Translations under genes and position numbers: made by a program
Assembly (NCBI GenBank): GCA_022600655.1
Contig: JAHZJZ010000378.1
Location: 1 to 6,836, forward strand
Source of the DNA: Campylobacterota bacterium
GTDB taxonomy: Bacteria; Campylobacterota; Campylobacteria; Campylobacterales; Sulfurovaceae
DNA length: 6,836 nucleotides
Direction: 5' to 3'
In this document: positions 1-6,206 of the stretch, in pieces
How positions within the stretch are numbered: position 1 is the stretch's first letter
How the letters are laid out: each line of letters begins with the position of its first letter
The notes under the pieces: model-generated
What the model saw: only the letters and a program-made list of their open reading frames with translations
Databases searched by the model: none
Told to the model about the DNA's origin: nothing

Positions 1-228
1 ATTGTTGAAGGTGGAAATTTAATTAAAAAGCATGTAAAGCCTGTTCCCCAAAAACAAGATGGTGGAATTATTACTAAAGAAGCTAAATTGCATGTTTCGA
101 ATGTTGCTCACTATAATCCCATTACAAAAAAGGCAGATAAAGTTGGTTTTAAGTATCTTGAGAACAACGGTGTTAGCACTAAAGTTAGATATTTTAAATC
201 TAACAATGAAATAATTTTAAGTTTTTGA
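1..228 (+). CDS. rplX: 50S ribosomal protein L24, C-terminal part (5' end outside window)
   Basis: The frame is open from base 1 and ends at TGA 226-228, giving 75 residues of the L24 C-terminal part. Visible family landmarks in order are IVEGGNLIKKHVKPVPQ, then GGIITKEAKLHVSNV, then ADKVGFKY, and finally KVRYFKSNNEII. L24 binds 23S rRNA and helps start assembly of the large ribosomal subunit. The long tail after HVSNV resembles gammaproteobacterial L24 such as that of E. coli; from memory, Campylobacter and Helicobacter L24 are short and end soon after the ISNV motif. rplX normally sits in the spc operon directly before rplE, but no rplE follows here. The last residues (LSF) may already lie beyond a junction. 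Identity is well supported; whether the gene belongs at this locus is doubtful. Confidence 0.85.
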   Translation: MVEGGNLIKKHVKPVPQKQDGGIITKEAKLHVSNVAHYNPITKKADKVGFKYLENNGVSTKVRYFKSNNEIILSF

Positions 229-251
229 AACAGTAATTTAGCCTCTTCCAT
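111..251 (-). pseudogene. 5' stub of an unknown divergent gene, running into antisense L24
   Basis: Reading leftwards, ATG at 251-249 is preceded by a full Shine-Dalgarno (AAAGGAG, 263-257) at 5-nt spacing and by a TATAAT box. The frame begins MEEAKLLFQKLK, a plausible native N-terminus. It then continues as the antisense of the L24 sequence and stops at TAG (113-111) after 46 codons. Only about the first 7 to 13 codons are likely to be original coding sequence; the rest looks like the accidental complement of L24. I infer that the gene was cut at roughly 211-236 by a rearrangement or by a mis-join in assembly. The product is not recognisable from so few residues. The alternative is that the start signals are chance, which I think less likely because three of them line up. 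Confidence 0.4.
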
Positions 252-256
252 CTCTA

Positions 257-277
257 CTCCTTTTTTTGAACATTATA
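257..277 (-). promoter_or_regulatory. -10 box and Shine-Dalgarno for the divergent minus-strand start
   Basis: On the minus strand, TATAAT (277-272) is followed by AAAGGAG (263-257) and then ATG at 251. The implied leader is very short, about 14 nt. No convincing -35 box was identified, which is usual for epsilonproteobacterial sigma-70 promoters. Confidence 0.45.
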
Positions 278-296
278 CAAAAATTTTTCCAAGAGT

Positions 297-325
297 TTAA
301 AAAGTATGTCAAATTGAAATATAAT
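297..325 (+). promoter_or_regulatory. Putative sigma-70 promoter of the two-component operon
   Basis: A perfect TATAAT lies at 320-325 with a weak TTAAAA at 297-302 (17-nt spacing). Transcription would begin near 332, about 25 nt ahead of the response regulator ATG at 358. A weak AAGAG (344-348) could serve as its ribosome binding site. Confidence 0.5.
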
Positions 326-357
326 AATGCTAAAATTAACAAAAAGAGTCTACAGAG

Positions 358-1050
358 ATGGAACATCAAACCTTTGTCAAAAAGATGAAACTATATAGTA
401 TATTATATATAGAAGATGATGCCAACGTTAGAAAATATATTACAGAGTTTCTATCTAGGTATTGCAAAACAGTTTATACTTGCCAGAGCAGTGAAGAGGG
501 ATTAATACTCTATAAACAGCACCAACCCGATATTTTGTTACTGGACATTAACTTACCTGGACAGAGTGGGATTGAGTTTGCAACTACCATACGAAAAAAT
601 GATGAGAAAACACGTATACTTATCTCAACAGCCTATACCAACCCAGAGTTTATGCTTCAATCCATAGAGCTTAATCTTACACGCTACCTTGTAAAACCTA
701 TGACCAATGAAGACCTTTTTGCTGCTCTCAAAAAGTCTCTTAATGAACTTGAAACCAATGAAACCTTTGATTTAGGGGAGGGTTACCTCTACAGTAAAAA
801 CCTTACTGCTATTATTAAAAACCGTGAAATCATACCTCTACGCAGAAAAGAGGCAGAGATTTTGGAGTTTTTTATTGCCCATGAGGGAGAGGTTATTCGT
901 TATGACCTACTAGAAGATACGGTTTGGAGTGAAAGTGTCATGACACGAGATGCCATTCGCAGCCAAATACGTAATATCCGTAAAAAGATTGGTAGCAACT
1001 GTTTTAATAACATAACAGGCGTTGGATATCAACTTAAGGTTCCCAAATGA
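358..1050 (+). CDS. OmpR/PhoB-type two-component response regulator
   Basis: This 230-residue cytoplasmic transcription factor has an N-terminal receiver (about 12-128) and a C-terminal winged-helix DNA-binding domain (about 135-229). Receiver landmarks are the acidic pair D20-D21 in YIEDDA, phosphoacceptor D63 in LLLDINLPG, switch residues T91 and Y110, and K113-P114. The output domain shows the OmpR pattern LRRKEAEILEFF, then a recognition-helix region RDAIRSQIRNIRKKIG, and ends with GVGYQLKVPK. All residues needed for phosphorylation are present, so it should be a normal phospho-activated regulator. The start at 358 keeps a nine-residue leader; M10 (385) is possible but has no Shine-Dalgarno. 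Its stop overlaps the start of the kinase gene downstream, which is its obvious partner. Target genes and signal cannot be told from the sequence. Confidence 0.92.
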   Translation: MEHQTFVKKMKLYSILYIEDDANVRKYITEFLSRYCKTVYTCQSSEEGLILYKQHQPDILLLDINLPGQSGIEFATTIRKNDEKTRILISTAYTNPEFMLQSIELNLTRYLVKPMTNEDLFAALKKSLNELETNETFDLGEGYLYSKNLTAIIKNREIIPLRRKEAEILEFFIAHEGEVIRYDLLEDTVWSESVMTRDAIRSQIRNIRKKIGSNCFNNITGVGYQLKVPK

Positions 1051-2192
1051 GACTCAAACAAATTGCTAAATATGAAAACTTTTTTATCGACTATCAAGGC
1101 ACACTGAAAGATGCCATCGTAAAAATGAACCTTAATCGTAACGGTTCGGTAGTACTCATTCAAGAACATGCCCCTGTTGCTATTTTAACCCAAAGCGATA
1201 TTATCAACGCTTTAGGTCAAAAAATTGACTTGACCATAAAAGCCTACCAATATGCCACTAAACTACTTGTTTACATCAATGAACATAGCTCTTTTGAGTT
1301 TGCACTTAAAGTACTAAGTGAACATAATATTCGACGTATTGTACTGGTGGATAGACATCAACACTTCTCTGGTGTCATTTTACAAGAGACGCTTTTTGAC
1401 CATATGGGTGAAGATATTTATAAGGTAGGGATACAACAAGAGATAGATAAACAGATTGCCAAACGTTTAGAAGAAGAGTATCTTCTTATGCAACAGTCAA
1501 AACTAGCAACCATGGGTGAAATGATAGGTCACATCGCCCACCAGTGGCGACAACCTTTAGCACAACTAGGTGGAGTTTTTATGAACCTTGATTCTGCCTA
1601 TGAGTTTGATGAACTAGATAGAGACTATCTTAAAGAGAGAATCAAGGAGGGCAATAAGCTTATTAAATATATGTCGCATACCATTGAAGATTTTAGAAAC
1701 TTTTTTGTACCCGACAGAGAAAAAGAGCAATTTGAACTTAGTCAATATATACAGAGTGCCATGAATATTATTGAAGCAGCGTTAACTTACTATCATATTG
1801 AGGTAGAGGTTATTACCCCTAATGAGCCTATCTATGTTACAGGGTATCCTAGCGAATTTTCTCAAGTTATTCTAAACCTTTTAGACAATGCCAAAGATGT
1901 ACTGATAGAAAGAGAGATAAGTTCTCCCAAAATCACTATTGAGAGTCAAAGTCATGGAGAAGGAGCAATAATTTCTATTAAAGACAATGCTGGTGGTATT
2001 GATGAGAAAATCATCGATAAAATTTTTGATATCTACTTTAGTACCAAACTCAAAAAAGGTGGTAGTGGCTTGGGTCTCTATATCTCTAAGCTTATTATAG
2101 AGCGTAAAGGTATGGGAAAACTTCACGTCTCCAATGGTGAGGAGGGAGCTATATTTTCCATTTTATTACAAAGTGATAACATCAAAATATAA
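1047..2192 (+). CDS. Soluble CBS-domain sensor histidine kinase
   Basis: This 381-residue kinase has no membrane segment or signal peptide. Two CBS-like repeats (about 5-56 and 70-124) form the sensory part, followed by a short helical linker (about 128-155). The H-box GHIAHQWRQPL carries the likely phosphorylated H165. The ATPase domain has an N-box (QVILNLLDNAKD, N277 and N281), a G1 box (DNAGGI, D313) and a G2 box (KGGSGLGLYI, about 337-346). CBS pairs commonly bind adenosine nucleotides or related ligands, so it may read a cytoplasmic energy or metabolite signal; that is inference. The ATG overlaps the regulator stop as ATGA, and TAAGG (1035-1039) lies 7 nt upstream, so the two genes are translationally coupled. 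The partner is very probably the preceding response regulator. The gene order, regulator first, is common. Confidence 0.9.
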   Translation: MRLKQIAKYENFFIDYQGTLKDAIVKMNLNRNGSVVLIQEHAPVAILTQSDIINALGQKIDLTIKAYQYATKLLVYINEHSSFEFALKVLSEHNIRRIVLVDRHQHFSGVILQETLFDHMGEDIYKVGIQQEIDKQIAKRLEEEYLLMQQSKLATMGEMIGHIAHQWRQPLAQLGGVFMNLDSAYEFDELDRDYLKERIKEGNKLIKYMSHTIEDFRNFFVPDREKEQFELSQYIQSAMNIIEAALTYYHIEVEVITPNEPIYVTGYPSEFSQVILNLLDNAKDVLIEREISSPKITIESQSHGEGAIISIKDNAGGIDEKIIDKIFDIYFSTKLKKGGSGLGLYISKLIIERKGMGKLHVSNGEEGAIFSILLQSDNIKI

Positions 2193-2226
2193 AATTATTT
2201 TATTCCATTCTCTTTACATTTTATGT

Positions 2227-2235
2227 TGATATAAT
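2227..2235 (+). promoter_or_regulatory. Extended -10 promoter of the ATP-grasp gene
   Basis: TGATATAAT (2227-2235) matches the extended -10 form TGnTATAAT; no good -35 box is seen. An 8-bp palindrome TTTCGAAA (2238-2245) lies at the expected transcription start. The ribosome binding site AAGGA (2257-2261) is 9 nt ahead of the ATG at 2271. Confidence 0.55.
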
Positions 2236-2270
2236 ACTTTCGAAATTTATCAAAAAAAGGAAAAAAAAGA

Positions 2271-3332
2271 ATGAAAAAAAGAGTTGTCATTTTAGAAGCT
2301 GAAGGTGGAGCTGATAAGTGGATTGATGGACATAGACGGGATACTATGCCAATTGCAAATGCGTTAAAAGAGAAAGGGTTTGATGCAGAAGTACTCTACT
2401 TCCGTGATGAGTGGAGTGACGAAATTTTCAATTATGTTTCAGACTCTTCAGATGCAGTTATAGTAAGAATAAATCCAGGTAATTTACCAAATGGAGAAGC
2501 AAAACTTTTTGATATGTTACGACAGCTTCATGACAGTGATGTACAGGTCATGACACACCCAAATACCATGATGCGTTTTGGAGCCAAAGATGCTCTTTCT
2601 AAATTAGCCGATACAGATTTAGTAACCGATGACACCTATGCTTATTATGATTATGAAGAGTTTAAAAAGAGTTTTCCAAAGAGTATCTCTTTTGGAACAC
2701 GTGTTTTAAAACAGAACAGAGGTTCGACAGGGGATGGTATCTGGAGAGTTGAAATTGTTGATAACAAAGTAGATGCCTATGAAGCAGGAGATACCTTACC
2801 ACTTGATACAGTTATAAAATGTACTGAGGCTGTCGATAACCATGTTGAATATACTTCCCTTGGTAAATTTATTAAATTTTGTAAACAATACATAGAGGGT
2901 GACAATGGAATGCTCGTTGACATGCGATTTATGCCTAGAATCGTAGAAGGTGAAATTCGTATCTTGATGGTAGCAAATGAGCCAATCTTTGCTGTGCATA
3001 AGAAACCTGTTCAAGAGAAAGATGCCTTCTCTGCAACCATTGCTTCGGGAGCTGAGTATACCTACTATAAACCCGAAGAGTACCCAGAGCTAGTTGATAA
3101 ATTTGTAAATGCCATTCCTCTGATTTCAGAAAAATTAGGGAAGATTAAAAACACACCAATTATCTGGACAGGTGACTTCATGCTTGATACCGATGAAGAT
3201 GGAAATGACACCTTCGTGCTTGGTGAAATGAACTGTTCATGTGTTGGTTTCTTTAGTCATTTAGATATGGGCATTCAAGAGAAAGTGGCTGATGAAGTGA
3301 TAAAAAGAATTAAAGAGAAACAGGTATCCTAA
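2271..3332 (+). CDS. ATP-grasp domain protein, Cj0069-like, substrate unknown
   Basis: This 353-residue protein begins KKRVVILEAEGG and looks like the conserved epsilonproteobacterial family named after Campylobacter jejuni Cj0069, recalled from memory. The N-terminal part (about 1-120) is a Rossmann-like pre-ATP-grasp region. The ATP-grasp fold follows. K147 in VLKQNRGSTGDGIWR (145-159), with its glycine-rich loop, fits nucleotide binding. E228 and R230 in EGEIRILMV, D302 in TGDFML, and E319 and N321 in LGEMNCSC fit the metal and ATP site near the end of glutathione-synthetase-like enzymes. Such enzymes ligate a carboxylate to an amine or thiol through an acylphosphate. The substrate cannot be inferred here. 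The gene has its own promoter and is followed by a strong hairpin, so it appears monocistronic. It is cytoplasmic, with no signal peptide. Confidence 0.82.
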   Translation: MKKRVVILEAEGGADKWIDGHRRDTMPIANALKEKGFDAEVLYFRDEWSDEIFNYVSDSSDAVIVRINPGNLPNGEAKLFDMLRQLHDSDVQVMTHPNTMMRFGAKDALSKLADTDLVTDDTYAYYDYEEFKKSFPKSISFGTRVLKQNRGSTGDGIWRVEIVDNKVDAYEAGDTLPLDTVIKCTEAVDNHVEYTSLGKFIKFCKQYIEGDNGMLVDMRFMPRIVEGEIRILMVANEPIFAVHKKPVQEKDAFSATIASGAEYTYYKPEEYPELVDKFVNAIPLISEKLGKIKNTPIIWTGDFMLDTDEDGNDTFVLGEMNCSCVGFFSHLDMGIQEKVADEVIKRIKEKQVS

Positions 3333-3338
3333 AAACCA

Positions 3339-3375
3339 CTAAATAAGATAAAATTTATCTTATTTAGCTTCTTTT
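3339..3375 (+). terminator. Rho-independent-like terminator after the ATP-grasp gene
   Basis: A perfect inverted repeat has 14-nt arms (3339-3352 and 3354-3367) around one central base, which in RNA gives about a 12-bp stem with a 5-nt loop. It starts 6 nt after the stop codon. The stem is AT-rich and only a modest T-rich stretch (3368-3375) follows, so it may act as a terminator, an mRNA 3' stabiliser, or both. Confidence 0.65.
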
Positions 3376-3395
3376 GGTTACAATCTTGTAACCAA
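3374..3395 (+). promoter_or_regulatory. Perfect dyad before the hydrolase gene (operator or leader hairpin)
   Basis: TTGGTTACA (3374-3382) and TGTAACCAA (3387-3395) are perfect 9-nt arms around a 4-nt spacer. A -10-like TACAAT (3379-3384) lies inside it, which would suit an operator. If transcribed it forms a 9-bp hairpin. The left arm TTGGTTA can also pair with TAACCAA (3398-3404), which touches the Shine-Dalgarno. Confidence 0.45.
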
Positions 3396-3402
3396 TTTAA
3401 CC

Positions 3403-3408
3403 AAAGGA
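3403..3408 (+). promoter_or_regulatory. Shine-Dalgarno fixing the TTG start of the hydrolase
   Basis: AAAGGA ends 5 nt ahead of TTG 3414. It is the only good ribosome binding site nearby. The resulting N-terminus (LLYIHGF) matches the start of the YqiA family, so no upstream start is needed. Confidence 0.7.
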
Positions 3409-3413
3409 ACCTA

Positions 3414-3962
3414 TTGTTACTCTATATACACGGATTTAGAACAACCAAAAACTCACACAAAGCCAAACTTCTTCAAGCACACTATCAAGAGCATATCATT
3501 ATCTCTGACCACTCGGTTATACCAAGTCAAGCCATAGAAGATTTAGAAAAAATTATTGAAAATAAAAAAATTACAGGCATTATCGCCAGTTCTCTTGGAG
3601 GATTTTATGCCACCTATCTTTCAGAAAAATATAAGCTCAAAACGGTTCTTATTAACCCCTCAGTTAAACCTTATGAGACCACAGATAAATATTTAGGTGA
3701 AAATACCAAAGATAACGGTGAGAAGTTTATCTGGGAAAAGGAGCATTTAACAATGTTAGAAAAATTCAAAGTTAATCAATCTGACCTAACGCCCTCTAAC
3801 TTTTTTCTCTTTTTACAAACAGGTGATGAAGTATTAGATTATAACATTGCACTTGAACATTATCACAATTCAAAACTAATACTTGAAGAGGATGGAAACC
3901 ATCGATTTAGTGAATTTGAACGATTTTTTGATGACGTTTCACTGTTTTTAGAACCCATTTAA
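3414..3962 (+). CDS. YqiA-type alpha/beta hydrolase (putative esterase)
   Basis: This 182-residue protein lines up along its whole length with the E. coli YqiA family as I recall it. Landmarks are the N-terminal strand and oxyanion region LLYIHGF, the nucleophile elbow ASSLGGFYAT with S60, the motif INPSVKPYE (80-88), the acid D138 in QTGDEVLDY, and H163 in GNHRFSEFE. The catalytic triad is therefore complete; the usual first glycine of GxSxG is alanine (A58), a tolerated change. YqiA has carboxylesterase activity on short acyl esters; its physiological substrate is not established. The start is TTG, supported by the Shine-Dalgarno 5 nt upstream. A hairpin separates it from the ATP-grasp gene, so it probably has its own promoter. 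There is no signal peptide; it should be cytoplasmic. Confidence 0.88.
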   Translation: MLLYIHGFRTTKNSHKAKLLQAHYQEHIIISDHSVIPSQAIEDLEKIIENKKITGIIASSLGGFYATYLSEKYKLKTVLINPSVKPYETTDKYLGENTKDNGEKFIWEKEHLTMLEKFKVNQSDLTPSNFFLFLQTGDEVLDYNIALEHYHNSKLILEEDGNHRFSEFERFFDDVSLFLEPI

Positions 3963-4093
3963 CAATATTAGAACAGCCCAATTATGAGTAATTTTTTCAC
4001 ACTCTTAAAACAAATAAAAAAATATGTTTATTTTAGTGCCAACTACACAAATATTTCACTTTTTTAAAAACCTATTTATGGCTTATTAAAAGA

Positions 4094-4138
4094 ATGTCAC
4101 ATTTTTACTATACAATAACGAAAAAAAATATCAACTAA
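4094..4138 (+). CDS. Possible 14-codon upstream mini-ORF, in frame with the EAL gene
   Basis: ATG 4094 opens a frame encoding MSHFYTITKKNIN plus the TAA at 4136-4138; this is the same frame as the receiver-PAS-EAL gene. A weak AAAAGA (4087-4092) precedes it. The TAA overlaps the AAAGG Shine-Dalgarno used for the ATT start 9 nt later. It could be a coupled leader peptide, the remnant of a longer N-terminus cut by a nonsense change, or chance. If transcription starts from the TACAAT box at 4111-4116, this mini-ORF would not be in the mRNA. Confidence 0.2.
   Translation: MSHFYYTITKKNIN
4109..4116 (+). promoter_or_regulatory. Putative -10 region of the receiver-PAS-EAL gene
   Basis: TATACAAT (4109-4116) contains TACAAT, a 5/6 match to the -10 consensus; TTAAAA (4086-4091) is a weak -35 at 19-nt spacing. 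The rest of the 185-nt gap after the hydrolase gene is AT-rich. It shows only a weak AT-only stem (4012-4018 with 4027-4033), which might end the hydrolase transcript. Confidence 0.35.
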
Positions 4139-4150
4139 AGGTCTACTATT
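4137..4150 (+). promoter_or_regulatory. Shine-Dalgarno and rare ATT initiation codon
   Basis: AAAGG (4137-4141) lies 6 nt ahead of ATT 4148-4150, a normal initiation spacing. The in-frame stop TAA is at 4136-4138. No ATG, GTG or TTG occurs in this frame from there until 4331, which is already inside the receiver domain. ATT is thus the best start available. Confidence 0.65.
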
Positions 4151-6115
4151 AATCAAGTCCAAAATTTAGCCATAAACCTTTTATATGTTGAAGACTATAA
4201 ACCCTTACGAGAAATCACTGCTAATATATTAAAAACTTTTTTCGACAATGTCATAGTAGCCATTGATGGAGAGGATGGGTTTAATAAGTTTAAAAACAAC
4301 GATATTGATATTGTTATTACTGATATAAATATGCCCAAACTCAATGGCATAGATATGATAAAAAAAATAAGAGCTATAGATAGCGATGTTATAATATTAG
4401 TTATTTCAGCACATAGTGAAATAAAATACTTGACAGACAGTATTAAATATCAAGTACAGGGGTACCTTTTTAAACCTCTTGATAAACAACAGTTTAGAGA
4501 ATCTCTACAGAGTGCTAAAAAGAAAGTACTAGAACGAAAAAAACAGAAAATAAGTGTTCGTCTACTAGAACAGTACCAAGAGATAATCGACTACAGTTCT
4601 ATTGTCTCTAAAACAAATCCACAAGGTATCATCACCTATGTCAACGATGCTTTTTGTAATATTTCAGGCTATAGCCGAGATGAACTTATAGGGAAAAATC
4701 ATAATATAATACGCTGTCCAGATGAGTCTAAAGAGACTTTTAAAGAGTTATGGAAGACAATTAACGAGAAAAAAAAGACATGGCAAGGCGTAATAAAAAA
4801 TCAGACTAAATATGGTGAAGTATACTATGTAAAAACTACCATAAAACCTATATTTAATCCATATGGAGAGGTTGAAGAGTTTATCGCAGTAAGAACACTG
4901 ATTACAGACATTATTCATCCTAAAAAACAACTTATGGATTTTTTACATAAAGCAGATGAGTCTATGGTTGTATTAATGAAAATAGAAGATTTTCATTATT
5001 TAGAGAACTCCTTAGATAAAGATGTTAGTGAAAATATTCAAAAAGAGTTTGCAAAAAAACTTTTCGATTTTCAATCACAAAAGTGTAAATTTTCTAAAAT
5101 TTATCTTTTAGAGAATGGTGAATTTGTTTTTGCTAAAAAAAAGGATAACTGTGTAGAGGGCATAGATGAGTTCGTTAAAAAATTAAAACTCTTTCAACAA
5201 CAAATCAACGCTGCCAAAATGAACATAGAACCTATAGACTATGATTTGTCTATTGTTATTAGTTTAAGTCATGGTCAACATGCATTTGAAAATGCTAAAA
5301 TAGGTTTAGAACATCTTCTAGAGACCAAACAGAGTTTTATTATCGCTAACAAACTACTAGAGCGTAAACAAAACCGTACCAAGAGTAAAATAGAAACCTT
5401 TAAAATGGTAAAAAAAGCCATAGACTCATACAATATTGTCTCCTATTTTCAACCTATTGTTGACAATAAAACCAAAGAGATTAAAAAGTATGAGTCACTT
5501 GTTAGACTGATTGATGAAGATAACAATATTCTCTCACCTTACCTCTTTTTAGATGCCATAAAAGAGGTAAAATACTACAATCAGGTCTCCTCCATTATCC
5601 TCAGTAACTCATTTCAAGCACTTCAGAATACTAATGTTTCAATCTCTATCAACTTATCCATGCTTGATATTGAAAATGAGCAAATCAACAAAAAAGTTTT
5701 TAAACTTTTAAAAGAATACAAAGAGAGTTCTCATAGAATTACGTTTGAGCTACTTGAAGATGAAAACGTTAAAAACAGTAACATAGTGAAAAAGTTTATA
5801 AATAACGTGAGAGCATATGGTGTACAAATAGCCATCGATGATTTTGGTATGGGGTACTCTAACTTTGAGAGAATCATAGAGTATAAACCTGATATTTTAA
5901 AAATTGATGGTAGTTTAATTAAAAATATAGAGCATAGTGAGTTTTCACAACATATGGTTGAAGCCATTGTTGCATTTACTAAAAAAAGAGAGATTAAAAC
6001 CATTGCAGAGTTTGTTGAAAATGAAAAAATTTATAACATTGTTCGTAAATTAGGTGTTGATTGTTCACAAGGGTACTATTTTGGTAAACCCGAAACACTC
6101 CCATTAAATACTTAA
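4148..6115 (+). CDS. Receiver-PAS-degenerate GGDEF-EAL protein, likely c-di-GMP phosphodiesterase
   Basis: Starting at ATT 4148 the protein has 655 residues. The receiver (about 8-125) has E15-D16 in YVEDYKP, phosphoacceptor D59 in ITDINMP, S87 and K109-P110. A PAS domain (about 142-254) contains GIITYVNDAFCNISGYS. A GGDEF-like segment (about 261-406) has ENGEF (322-326) at the signature site, so cyclase activity is unlikely. The EAL domain (about 416-655) keeps E449 (ESLVR in place of EAL), N502, E534, D564-D565 in AIDDFGMGYSN, K585, E621 and Q641. It should hydrolyse c-di-GMP to pGpG, affecting motility or biofilm, under control of phosphorylation and of whatever PAS senses. It has no membrane segment and its cognate kinase is not adjacent. 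The next start, ATG 4331 (M62), would remove D59 and most of the receiver. Confidence 0.88.
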   Translation: MNQVQNLAINLLYVEDYKPLREITANILKTFFDNVIVAIDGEDGFNKFKNNDIDIVITDINMPKLNGIDMIKKIRAIDSDVIILVISAHSEIKYLTDSIKYQVQGYLFKPLDKQQFRESLQSAKKKVLERKKQKISVRLLEQYQEIIDYSSIVSKTNPQGIITYVNDAFCNISGYSRDELIGKNHNIIRCPDESKETFKELWKTINEKKKTWQGVIKNQTKYGEVYYVKTTIKPIFNPYGEVEEFIAVRTLITDIIHPKKQLMDFLHKADESMVVLMKIEDFHYLENSLDKDVSENIQKEFAKKLFDFQSQKCKFSKIYLLENGEFVFAKKKDNCVEGIDEFVKKLKLFQQQINAAKMNIEPIDYDLSIVISLSHGQHAFENAKIGLEHLLETKQSFIIANKLLERKQNRTKSKIETFKMVKKAIDSYNIVSYFQPIVDNKTKEIKKYESLVRLIDEDNNILSPYLFLDAIKEVKYYNQVSSIILSNSFQALQNTNVSISINLSMLDIENEQINKKVFKLLKEYKESSHRITFELLEDENVKNSNIVKKFINNVRAYGVQIAIDDFGMGYSNFERIIEYKPDILKIDGSLIKNIEHSEFSQHMVEAIVAFTKKREIKTIAEFVENEKIYNIVRKLGVDCSQGYYFGKPETLPLNT

Positions 6116-6117
6116 GA

Positions 6118-6146
6118 GTTTAAGATACCTTAAACGTAACTATTTT
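6118..6146 (+). terminator. Weak terminator-like hairpin after the EAL gene
   Basis: GTTTAAG (6118-6124) and CTTAAAC (6129-6135) form a 7-bp stem with a 4-nt loop two bases after the stop codon. A T run (6142-6146) follows after a short gap. The stem is AT-rich and therefore weak. Confidence 0.45.
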
Positions 6147-6206
6147 TCAGAAATAACATCATCAAAATCATTATTTTAAAATTGTAATTGTTTGATATTC
6201 GTAACA

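Noticed and set aside
1881..2126. 81-codon minus-strand frame inside the histidine kinase
   Set aside because: It is antisense to the conserved ATPase domain and has no ribosome binding site or recognisable motif.
2796..3014. 72-codon minus-strand frame inside the ATP-grasp gene
   Set aside because: It is antisense to a clearly coding region and has no family features.
3414..3416. An upstream ATG start for the hydrolase instead of TTG
   Set aside because: No in-frame ATG with a ribosome binding site was found; the TTG has a good one and gives the family's usual N-terminus.
4011..4035. Terminator after the hydrolase gene (AAATAAA with TTTATTT)
   Set aside because: The stem is entirely A-T with an 8-nt loop in AT-rich DNA, so chance is as likely; it is only mentioned in the promoter note.
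4748..4930. 60-codon minus-strand frame in the PAS region
   Set aside because: Its cysteine- and phenylalanine-rich composition is typical of the complement of AT-rich coding DNA.
5731..6003. 90-codon minus-strand frame in the EAL region
   Set aside because: It is antisense to conserved EAL motifs; the serine run is the complement of glutamate and aspartate codons.
4331..6115. ATG 4331 as the start of the EAL protein
   Set aside because: It would begin just after the phosphoacceptor D59 and discard most of a receiver domain that is intact in the same frame upstream.
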